A DNA stretch of 5,648 bases from Oscillospiraceae bacterium (GTDB taxonomy: Bacteria; Bacillota; Clostridia; Oscillospirales; Oscillospiraceae). How positions within the stretch are numbered: the first letter of the stretch is position 1; each line of letters begins with the position of its first letter. Made by a program: the position numbers and the translations under genes. The stretch is from the NCBI GenBank assembly GCA_012513005.1, contig JAAZCZ010000048.1:1-5648 (forward strand). The letters run 5' to 3'. The notes below the pieces were generated by a model. The model ran no database searches. It worked only from the letters and a program-made list of their open reading frames with translations, and was not told where the DNA came from. Positions 1-5,579 of this stretch are shown here, piece by piece.

Positions 1-978
1 ACAATAGACGGACTAAACACACTAGTTCGTGGTCAGAAGCTTCCGATATTCTCCTGCTCCGGTCTGCCGCATGCTCCCTTAGCAGCGCAGATAGCCCGTC
101 AGGCAAAGGTCTTGGGCGGCAGCGAGAACTTCGCGGTTGTATTTGCTGCCATAGGAATAACCTTTGAGGAGTCTGAGTATTTCATTCAGGACTTCCGCCG
201 CACAGGAGCAATCGACAGAACAGTCGTATTTTCAAACTTAGCAAACGACCCTGCTGTCGAGCGTATAGCAACACCGCGTATGGCGCTCACCGCAGCTGAA
301 TATCTTGCATTTGAGAAAGACATGCACGTTCTTGTCATTCTAACAGACATAACAAACTACGCAGAGGCACTGCGTGAGGTCTCGGCTGCTAAGAAGGAAG
401 TTCCCGGCAGACGCGGATACCCCGGCTACCTCTACACAGACCTTGCAACAATGTACGAAAGAGCCGGCCGTCGCTTGGGCAAAAAGGGTTCAATCACAAT
501 GATTCCGATACTCACAATGCCTGAAGACGACAAGACTCACCCGATCCCCGACCTCACAGGCTATATCACAGAGGGCCAGATAATCCTCTCCCGTGAGTTG
601 CACAGAAAGGGCATTGAGCCCCCTGTCGACGTTCTGCCGAGCCTCTCTCGTCTTAAAGACAAGGGAATAGGCGAGGGCAAGACCCGCGGTGACCACGCAG
701 GTACCATGAACCAGCTTTTCGCAGCCTATGCCCGCGGCAAGGATGCAAAGGAACTCATGACAATTCTCGGTGAGGCGGCACTGTCCGACGACGACAAGCT
801 GTTTGCCAAGTTCTCCGAAGAATTTGAGAGCAGATATGTAAGCCAAGGCTTCGAGGCAAACAGAACTATCGAAGAGACCCTAACACTGGGCTGGGATTTG
901 CTCTCGATACTGCCTAAGAGAGAATTAAAGCGTATTAAGCAAGAGTTTATCGAGAAGTACCTGCCCGAAGAAGGCTAA
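1..978 (+). CDS. atpB: V-type ATP synthase subunit B, 5'-truncated by the window edge
   Basis: This is the non-catalytic B subunit of the V/A-type ATPase, which alternates with catalytic A subunits in the cytoplasmic A3B3 head and couples ATP turnover to H+ or Na+ transport. The open frame runs from base 1 without a start, giving 325 residues. The family is usually about 455-460 residues long, so roughly 135 N-terminal residues lie outside the window. The degenerate P-loop region reads FSCSGLPHAPLAAQIARQ (residues 17-34). The block PGRRGYPGYLYTDLATMYER follows near residues 135-154. The ATP synthase alpha/beta signature PPVDVLPSLS lies at residues 207-216 (bases 619-648). A TTG at 112 could be mistaken for a start, but conserved family sequence continues upstream of it. 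The subunit D gene starts 9 bases after the stop, as in many bacterial V-ATPase operons. Whether the enzyme pumps Na+ or H+ cannot be told from B and D. The symbol varies between naming schemes (atpB or ntpB). Confidence 0.97.
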   Translation, partial: TIDGLNTLVRGQKLPIFSCSGLPHAPLAAQIARQAKVLGGSENFAVVFAAIGITFEESEYFIQDFRRTGAIDRTVVFSNLANDPAVERIATPRMALTAAEYLAFEKDMHVLVILTDITNYAEALREVSAAKKEVPGRRGYPGYLYTDLATMYERAGRRLGKKGSITMIPILTMPEDDKTHPIPDLTGYITEGQIILSRELHRKGIEPPVDVLPSLSRLKDKGIGEGKTRGDHAGTMNQLFAAYARGKDAKELMTILGEAALSDDDKLFAKFSEEFESRYVSQGFEANRTIEETLTLGWDLLSILPKRELKRIKQEFIEKYLPEEG

Positions 979-987
979 GGTGATCTG

Positions 988-1641
988 ATGGCAAACAAAG
1001 CAGTAACACCAACCAGGATGGTGCTAAATCAGCTCAAAGTCAGGCAGAAAACCGCCAGACGCGGTCACAAGCTTCTAAAAGACAAGCGTGATGAGCTGAT
1101 GCGCCAGTTTCTTGAGGTGGTGCGAATAAACAAGAAGCTCAGGGAAAAGGTTGAAAAGGGACTCACCGATGCGTTTGCATCGCTTGCTGTTGCAAGTGCC
1201 ATAATGTCTCCCGAGATGTTAGAGCAGGCTCTTTTATACCCGCGCCAGAGCGTTGAGCTTGGCAGGACATTCAAGAATGTAATGAGTGTCAATGTGCCTC
1301 AGTACGAATTTAAAACAAAAAACGATGACCCGTCAGAGATATTCCCCTACGGTTTTGCACAGACCTCCGGAGAACTCGACGATGCGTTAGCTGAGCTTGC
1401 TCGTGTCTTTGTTGACATGCTGGAGCTTGCACAGGTAGAAAAAACCATGCAGCTTTTGGCAGAGGATATCGAAAAAACCCGCAGACGCGTCAATGCACTT
1501 GAATATGTAATGCTGCCTGAGCTGGCAACAAACATCAAGTACATCTCGATGAAGCTGCAGGAAAACGAAAACGCAACAAAGGTACGCCTGCTCAAGGTCA
1601 AAGAGATGGTGCTGCAAAACGCCCACAACTTTAAGTACTGA
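988..1641 (+). CDS. atpD: V-type ATP synthase subunit D (central rotor shaft)
   Basis: Subunit D forms the long coiled-coil shaft that, with subunit F, turns inside the A3B3 head and carries torque to the membrane ring. The product has 217 residues, the normal family length. The N-terminal helix carries the typical PTRMVLNQLK start and the GHKLLKDKRDEL block (residues 26-37). The C-terminal helix carries EKTRRRVNALEYVMLPEL (162-179), followed by a charged helix that continues to residue 207. These two blocks are diagnostic of the family. The ATG is preceded by an AAGGTGA ribosome binding site that overlaps the stop codon of subunit B (977-983), which points to translational coupling. The gene ends with TGA directly followed by in-frame TAA. 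It is the last gene of the operon, because a hairpin terminator begins 17 bases after the stop. The symbol could also be ntpD. Confidence 0.97.
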   Translation: MANKAVTPTRMVLNQLKVRQKTARRGHKLLKDKRDELMRQFLEVVRINKKLREKVEKGLTDAFASLAVASAIMSPEMLEQALLYPRQSVELGRTFKNVMSVNVPQYEFKTKNDDPSEIFPYGFAQTSGELDDALAELARVFVDMLELAQVEKTMQLLAEDIEKTRRRVNALEYVMLPELATNIKYISMKLQENENATKVRLLKVKEMVLQNAHNFKY

Positions 1642-1658
1642 TAAGCTAAATAGTGCAA

Positions 1659-1689
1659 AAAGCCCCGAGCTATTATTGCTCGGGGCTTT
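1659..1689. terminator. Hairpin terminator after the V-ATPase operon, possibly bidirectional
   Basis: The arms 1659-1670 and 1678-1689 form a 12-bp perfect stem with a GC-rich core (GCCCCGAGC) and a 7-base loop. On the plus strand only TTTA follows the core. On the minus strand a run of five T's follows it, which is the better U-tract. The hairpin most likely ends the V-ATPase transcript. It may also stop antisense transcription entering from the right. Confidence 0.85.
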
Positions 1690-1750
1690 AGTAATCAGTG
1701 CACAATAAGCGTTTTTCGCAGGAGACTTGCAGCTAAAAAATAAAGTTACC

Positions 1751-1779
1751 TTGACATGTAATAAAATAAGAAGCATACT
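1751..1779 (+). promoter_or_regulatory. Sigma-A-type promoter for the helix-turn-helix gene
   Basis: A perfect TTGACA -35 box lies at 1751-1756. It is followed after exactly 17 bases by CATACT (1774-1779, 4 of 6 matches to TATAAT) in an A/T-rich setting. It sits after the operon terminator and about 75-100 bases before the helix-turn-helix gene, leaving a leader of roughly 60-70 bases. The -35 is strong and the -10 is only fair. Confidence 0.6.
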
Positions 1780-1840
1780 AATAAAAAGCAGTATTTATAA
1801 GCAATATTAGTTATTTTGGCTCTTACTCGATTTTATCTGC

Positions 1841-1846
1841 AGGGAG
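1841..1846 (+). promoter_or_regulatory. Ribosome binding site that favours the TTG start at 1857
   Basis: AGGGAG ends only one base before the GTG at 1848, which is too close for initiation there. It lies 10 bases before the in-frame TTG at 1857, a workable spacing. No other Shine-Dalgarno-like sequence lies just upstream. Confidence 0.55.
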
Positions 1847-1856
1847 CGTGATTATT

Positions 1857-2300
1857 TTGACTGAGGATAGCAGGAGGAGATCTCTGGATACCAAGCTGAT
1901 GCAGGAAAAGCTCAAGGGAGACTCTTTTCCGGATAATTGGAACGGTTTTTTAGACGATGATATTCGCGCGTTTTTTGATGAGCTTCTAAACCAAACAGGG
2001 CAAAAAAAGAGCGAAATAATAAGAAAAGCCAATCTCTCGCGCACCTACGGCTATCAGATAATGGAGGGCAGGAGACTCGGAAAGCGGGATTACTATCTGC
2101 TCATTTCAATAGCCATGTCGCTTGACTTAAAGACAACTCAAAGAATGCTCGCAGTCACACACTGCGGAGCTTTGCACCCCTTAATAAAAAGAGATGCCGC
2201 AATAATATTTGCAATTAACCACGGCTACGACAACGAAGAGACCTATGAATTTATGAGCACACTAAAGCTCGCCCCATTAGATGACGGTTCACTAAAATAA
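1857..2300 (+). CDS. Helix-turn-helix (XRE-like) DNA-binding protein
   Basis: This is a small cytoplasmic protein of 147 residues from the TTG at 1857, or 150 if the GTG at 1848 is used; the TTG is preferred because of the ribosome binding site spacing. An acidic, probably helical N-terminal part (FLDDDIRAFFDELL, about residues 31-44) leads into a helix-turn-helix: KKSEIIRKANLSRTYGYQIM (about 50-69) followed by GRR. The segment after it (LLISIAMSLDLKTTQRML) matches the later helices of an XRE/Cro-type domain. The C-terminal RDAAIIFAINHGYDNEETYEFM is typical of a group of clostridial XRE-like proteins known to me only as helix-turn-helix proteins. The likely role is transcriptional regulation, with an unknown target. 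It has its own promoter, stands alone after the V-ATPase operon, and could control the lipoprotein pair downstream, though nothing here proves that. Confidence 0.82.
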   Translation: MTEDSRRRSLDTKLMQEKLKGDSFPDNWNGFLDDDIRAFFDELLNQTGQKKSEIIRKANLSRTYGYQIMEGRRLGKRDYYLLISIAMSLDLKTTQRMLAVTHCGALHPLIKRDAAIIFAINHGYDNEETYEFMSTLKLAPLDDGSLK

Positions 2301-2306
2301 ATATAT

Positions 2307-2338
2307 CCTGCTTTGTATGCATTAGGCATACAAGCAGG
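2307..2338. terminator. Inverted repeat after the helix-turn-helix gene (possible terminator or operator)
   Basis: CCTGCTTTGTATGC (2307-2320) pairs with GCATACAAGCAGG (2326-2338), with one bulged T and a 5-base loop ATTAG. It begins 6 bases after the stop codon, as a terminator would. However, TCAAAAATTTAA follows on the plus strand instead of a T-run, so an intrinsic terminator in that direction is doubtful. It could equally be an mRNA-end stabiliser or an operator for the next gene. Confidence 0.45.
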
Positions 2339-2420
2339 TCAAAAATTTAATATAAAATAATAACGCGGTACAAAGCACCAAATGCCTTTTAGCAGATAGC
2401 AGCAATTACAAAATTAAGCG

Positions 2421-2446
2421 CAGTGCTATGTACGAGCTTAGCACTG
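2421..2446 (+). repeat. Inverted repeat enclosing the GTG codon of the lipoprotein gene
   Basis: CAGTGCTA (2421-2428) and TAGCACTG (2439-2446) are perfect 8-base arms around a 10-base loop. In mRNA this hairpin would hold the GTG at 2423 inside its stem. It could regulate initiation, argue for an upstream start, or be chance within a signal-peptide coding region. Confidence 0.4.
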
Positions 2447-3697
2447 ATTATTATATTGAGCGCTTGCGGTGTCAAAGAAGAAATAGTGCCGGCGGCAAAA
2501 GAGGTTTTTGAAGTCTCTACTGCTGCCGGCTTTCTTGCTGCCGCTGTGGAGGAAAGCGGGGGCTTTATTAGCGGCGAAAAAGAGGCGGGCAGCGGCGCTG
2601 CTGCTCACGCATACCTCTATGACAATGCCGTTGCACTAATAGCCTTAGCTGAGGCGGGAGCTTTATGGCACGCTTTTAAAATAGCAGATGCGCTCGTTTT
2701 TGCGCAGACGCACGACAGAGTGTTTAAAGACGGCAGACTCAGAAACGCCTACACAAGCGGAGACCCGAAAAGCGACTCCGGCAGATCTATTACAGGCGGC
2801 AAAATAACAATAAGACTGCCCGGCTTTTGGAAGGATGGGCACTGGCGCGAAGACTACTACACAGTGTCAACATCGGCGGGCAATATGGCATGGGTTATGA
2901 TGGCACTTTGCAAGGCAGCTTCGGTTTCCGATGCGGATAAAAAGACAGAGTATCTAAATGCGGCAATAAAGGCAGCGGACTTTATACTAACACTAAAATC
3001 CCCCGAGGGAGGCTTCACCGGCGGCTACGAGGGCTGGGATGAGGAGCAGACAAAGGTCTCCTACAAGTCCACAGAGCACAACTTGGACCTTGTGGCGGCG
3101 TTTAGAATTATTGCAGACGCTGTCCGAAACGAAGACTCAAAAAGAGCCATGGAATACGAAAGTGCAGCAGCACACGCAAGGGCCTTTGTGATGTCCATGT
3201 ATGATAAAAAGCTTAGCTGCTTTTACACGGGCACAGAGGCAGACGGCAAGAGCGTGAGCGAGGGAGTTATTCCGCTTGACTCAAACACTCTTGCAATCTT
3301 GGCTTTGGGCAAAGAGCTTACTGACACAGACAACATACTCTCATTCATTGAGGAGAGAATGTCAGTCGGGGGCGGCTTTGATTTTAGCGCAGGGGATTTA
3401 GACGGGATTTGGAACGAGGGCACGGCTCAAATGGCAGTTTGCTATAACGAGGCAGGCAAGGCAGATAAGTATGAAAATGTAATGAAATATTTGGTAACTC
3501 AGAGCAGAAAAGACGGCAGCATGCCCGCAGCAGACAGAGACGGGGTTTCAACGGGATTTTTTGTGAGCGGCTCTGACACGCCATGGGAATACCACAACAT
3601 ACAGAGCATAGGGGCAACAGGCTGGTATGCCTTAGCTCAGCTTAAGATAAACCCGCTCGGGAGGCAAACACAGAACAATGAAGGTCAAAAAGACTAA
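2423..3697 (+). CDS. Lipoprotein with an alpha/alpha-toroid (six-hairpin glycosidase-like) domain
   Basis: The product has 424 residues from the GTG at 2423. The N-terminus is a hydrophobic segment ending in the lipobox LSAC, with the lipidated Cys at residue 15, so the mature protein should be anchored on the outer face of the membrane. The rest has repeated helical-hairpin blocks: YDNAVALIALAEAG (66-79), SAGNMAWVMMAL (151-162), STEHNLDLVAAF (216-227), PLDSNTLAILALG (284-296), WNEGTAQMAVCY (330-341) and SIGATGWYALAQL (395-407). These resemble bacterial six-hairpin glycosidase-like proteins, whose acidic and aromatic residues line a central cleft. The acidic residues in DYYTVS, STEHNLD and WNEGT are candidates for an active site. 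The substrate is unknown, and a carbohydrate is only inferred. The true start is uncertain: the frame is open back to 2393, and upstream residues ITKLSA would supply the basic n-region missing from the GTG start. The end overlaps the next gene by 20 bases. Confidence 0.8.
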   Translation: MLCTSLALIIILSACGVKEEIVPAAKEVFEVSTAAGFLAAAVEESGGFISGEKEAGSGAAAHAYLYDNAVALIALAEAGALWHAFKIADALVFAQTHDRVFKDGRLRNAYTSGDPKSDSGRSITGGKITIRLPGFWKDGHWREDYYTVSTSAGNMAWVMMALCKAASVSDADKKTEYLNAAIKAADFILTLKSPEGGFTGGYEGWDEEQTKVSYKSTEHNLDLVAAFRIIADAVRNEDSKRAMEYESAAAHARAFVMSMYDKKLSCFYTGTEADGKSVSEGVIPLDSNTLAILALGKELTDTDNILSFIEERMSVGGGFDFSAGDLDGIWNEGTAQMAVCYNEAGKADKYENVMKYLVTQSRKDGSMPAADRDGVSTGFFVSGSDTPWEYHNIQSIGATGWYALAQLKINPLGRQTQNNEGQKD

Positions 3698-4757
3698 GCG
3701 CAGAGCGAAAAGAAGACCAATACCCGAGAATATTGGAAACAGCGTCTGCGGAGTTTGGCACTATGTTATCGCAATGGCACTAATTATGCAGACTCAGTTT
3801 GAGGTAACGGGTACGGTACAAAAAGCAAAAAATGCGCCTTTGCCCAATAATATGCAGCCTGCAGCGGTAAAGACAGACAGACCCGGAGTTTTATCTGTGA
3901 GATTTGATATTTCAAAGCTAAATGAGATGAGCGGCTCCTACGGCTTTGCATCAGGAAAGCTAATCGGCAATGCGGTGCCAAGTGAGCTTTTAGAGGGCAT
4001 GACAATAAGCGACGGCGACTCAAGAGCCACACTTGAGGGCAGAGAATATGTCTGCGTGGTTGCAATCTCGGCAGATAGCATTAACACACTCCGAGATAAG
4101 ATATTGCCGAGAATTTTGGCAGATAAAGAGCTAAATAGCTACAGCGCTGCGCCTCTTACAAATATAGAAGACTTTTTAACAGAGCCACTTGTATCAGACG
4201 GCATAGTCAGAAACGGCAAAATAATAGGTCCGGGCGGCTGGTGTGCAAAAGGCTTTGAAGATGCTTGGGCTAATGCAAAAAAGGCAGAAGCGGCAAAGGC
4301 TGAAAAGGAAAAAGAACAGGAAAGAGAAAAAGAACAAAAGCGAGCAGAAGCGCTCGCAAAAGAGCAAAATTCCAAAACCTTTACAGCTGTAAACCCCCGC
4401 CTTTCGAGCAATTATCCGCTTGATAAATTACTTAGAGTATTTGTTTTCACAAACGGCAGCGGTCAGGAAGTGCTGTCTTGCCCCGTAGCTTGCGGAACCT
4501 TGGAGGATACGGCAGGGGCGTATCTTAAAGATATATTAAAATCAGCCCAAACAGATATTATAGCCCGCTCCGATATTGGCGAAACGCTTATGCAAAGCGG
4601 GGCTTTTCCGGAAAACGCATGGGAAAAGATGGCAGAAATAGATCCTAACACAGTGTGGTCTGCAAAGACAGGAGCAGTAAAAACCTGTGTAAGAACTTTT
4701 CATAATCCGAACACAGGTGAAAAGGGCGCAGCAGTACTCTTTTACAACAAATCATAA
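3678..4757 (+). CDS. Hypothetical membrane-anchored protein with a charged coiled-coil
   Basis: The 359-residue product is not recognised as any known family. The N-terminus is strongly basic (KVKKTKRRAKRR, residues 2-13). It is followed by a moderately hydrophobic stretch, VCGVWHYVIAMALIM (23-37), that may be a signal anchor. That would place the rest outside the cell. The next part (about 60-190) is a mixed alpha/beta-looking segment. Residues about 198-230 are a K/E/A-rich, probably coiled-coil linker. The C-terminal part (about 235-359) looks globular, with LLRVFVFTNGSG (251-262) and two Cys near 268-272 (SCPVACG). A Shine-Dalgarno-like GGGAGG lies at 3659-3664, 13 bases before the ATG, which is long, and the start lies inside the end of the lipoprotein gene. 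The 20-base overlap suggests translational coupling and a shared surface role. A cytoplasmic protein cannot be excluded, because the hydrophobic stretch is short and contains His and Trp. Confidence 0.75.
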   Translation: MKVKKTKRRAKRRPIPENIGNSVCGVWHYVIAMALIMQTQFEVTGTVQKAKNAPLPNNMQPAAVKTDRPGVLSVRFDISKLNEMSGSYGFASGKLIGNAVPSELLEGMTISDGDSRATLEGREYVCVVAISADSINTLRDKILPRILADKELNSYSAAPLTNIEDFLTEPLVSDGIVRNGKIIGPGGWCAKGFEDAWANAKKAEAAKAEKEKEQEREKEQKRAEALAKEQNSKTFTAVNPRLSSNYPLDKLLRVFVFTNGSGQEVLSCPVACGTLEDTAGAYLKDILKSAQTDIIARSDIGETLMQSGAFPENAWEKMAEIDPNTVWSAKTGAVKTCVRTFHNPNTGEKGAAVLFYNKS

Positions 4758-4764
4758 TTTTTAA

Positions 4765-4795
4765 GTTTTCAGTTTTTCGGTTTTTCAGTTTTTCA
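4765..4795. repeat. Short tandem repeat of GTTTTTCA, about four units
   Basis: Units lie at 4765-4771 (one T short), 4772-4779 (ending CG), 4780-4787 and 4788-4795. A small hairpin, TCAGCT-TTT-AGCTGA (4793-4807), follows directly. The tract is non-coding, between the stop of the anchored protein and the convergent terminator. It looks like a slippage-prone low-complexity repeat; no function is apparent. Confidence 0.7.
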
Positions 4796-4827
4796 GCTTT
4801 TAGCTGATTAGATGTAGGGGAATAAAA

Positions 4828-4855
4828 CATGCCCGAGGCAAAAGCCTCGGGCATG
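4828..4855. terminator. Convergent terminator between the plus- and minus-strand genes
   Basis: CATGCCCGAGGC (4828-4839) and GCCTCGGGCATG (4844-4855) form a perfect 12-bp stem with an AAAA loop. On the minus strand TTTTATT follows, so this is a good intrinsic terminator for the CD1247-type gene, whose stop lies about 18 bases before it. On the plus strand the tail is CGGTTAAATT, which is weaker, but the hairpin may still stop the oppositely running lipoprotein operon. Confidence 0.88.
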
Positions 4856-4873
4856 CGGTTAAATTAGGTTTTC

Positions 4874-5536
4874 TTACTCGTGCAGATGAGTATGTGTATG
4901 CTCGCCGACACAGCAATCATCGTGCTTATGTCCGTGGGTATGCTCGCCCTTAAATCCGTCCTCATGTGTGTGCTCGTGGGCGTGAGCATGGTCTCCATCG
5001 CAGCAGTCACCGTGATGGTGATGATGCTCAGAACAGCAGCAGTCCTCATCGTCGTCATCGTCTTCAAATTCTATGCCGTCAAACTCAAGCTTGTTTCCGC
5101 ATTTCGGGCAGGCGACAAAGCCCATCTCAAAAATGCCGTCATCAATTGTGAAGGACTCATCGCAGACAGGGCACTTTACATCAAAGAGCATTGCGCAGCA
5201 CTCGTCATCATCGTCTCCGCAGCAGCCACAGCCGCAAAAATCAAAATCGTCATCGTCGTCGTCATCATAGTCATCATCGTCGTCAAAGGCGTAGTCATCC
5301 TCGTCCTCTTCCCAGGACTCAAAAACTACATCCTCAAGGTCAGACAGATCGTCGCTGACCTGGTCTAATGCCTCGCCGATTTCCCATGTGTTTTCTTCAA
5401 TTTCTTCAACATCGTGTGCAAGCTCTTCCAAAATGTCCGTTATTACGGCAAAAAGCTTACCTTCCTTTGAATCCTTGTCGTAGCCTAAGCCTTCCATTAA
5501 GCCTCTCAGATATGCAACTTTCTCGGCAGTAGTCAT
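4874..5536 (-). CDS. CD1247 N-terminal domain protein with an Asp/Cys/His-rich, probably metal-binding C-terminus
   Basis: The 220-residue, probably cytoplasmic protein begins with MTTAEKVAYLRGLMEGLGYD and continues as an acidic helical region to about residue 72. This matches the clostridial CD1247 N-terminal domain family, whose function is unknown. The second half is unusual. Poly-aspartate lies at 85-97 inside an acidic run (76-99). Cys clusters CGCGCC and ECC lie at 101-114. A zinc ribbon follows with C122/C125 and C143/C146. A second acidic run lies at 158-165, then CCC (166-168) and five His (171-175). The tail is rich in HxHxHxH (183-191, 199-205, 213-219) with Cys pairs at 178-179 and 208-209. 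In all there are 17 Cys and 19 His. The zinc ribbon is usual for the family; the tail suggests binding of zinc, nickel or copper, which is inference. The start is clear: AAGGAGGA lies 8 bases upstream on this strand. The gene follows elongation factor P by 43 bases and is probably co-transcribed with it. Confidence 0.88.
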   Translation of the reverse strand: MTTAEKVAYLRGLMEGLGYDKDSKEGKLFAVITDILEELAHDVEEIEENTWEIGEALDQVSDDLSDLEDVVFESWEEDEDDYAFDDDDDYDDDDDDDFDFCGCGCCGDDDDECCAMLFDVKCPVCDESFTIDDGIFEMGFVACPKCGNKLEFDGIEFEDDDDDEDCCCSEHHHHHGDCCDGDHAHAHEHTHEDGFKGEHTHGHKHDDCCVGEHTHTHLHE

Positions 5537-5579
5537 GATAATATCCTCCTTAAATTGATGCTGTTACAAGATATATTAA

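Noticed and set aside
490..846. Minus-strand open frame of 118 residues
   Set aside because: It lies wholly inside the conserved subunit B gene and shows no family features of its own.
112..978. TTG at 112 as the start of a short subunit B
   Set aside because: The frame is open to base 1 and the upstream residues (TIDGLNTLVRGQKLPIF and onward) are conserved subunit B sequence, so the gene is simply cut by the window edge.
1347..1776. Two minus-strand open frames across the end of subunit D
   Set aside because: They are Ser/Leu/Cys-rich shadows of a conserved gene, run through the terminator hairpin and have no ribosome binding site.
1690..1850. Possible riboswitch or small RNA before the helix-turn-helix gene
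   Set aside because: Only weak A/T-rich pairing such as GCG-TTTTT-CGC near 1719 is present, and no known riboswitch core is recognisable.
3784..4651. Minus-strand open frames inside the anchored-protein gene
   Set aside because: They have biased, shadow-like composition (for example Phe/Ser/Ala repeats opposite the Lys/Glu linker) and no start signals.
4765..4795. Possible CRISPR-like or phase-variation repeat
   Set aside because: The units are 8 bases with no spacers, and the tract lies after a stop codon rather than in a promoter or reading frame.
4880..5368. A 162-residue hydrophobic plus-strand open frame with apparent membrane segments
   Set aside because: It is the antisense of the Asp/His-rich minus-strand gene. 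Its Val/Ile/Met runs are complements of GAC, GAT and CAT codons, and there is no ribosome binding site or family match.
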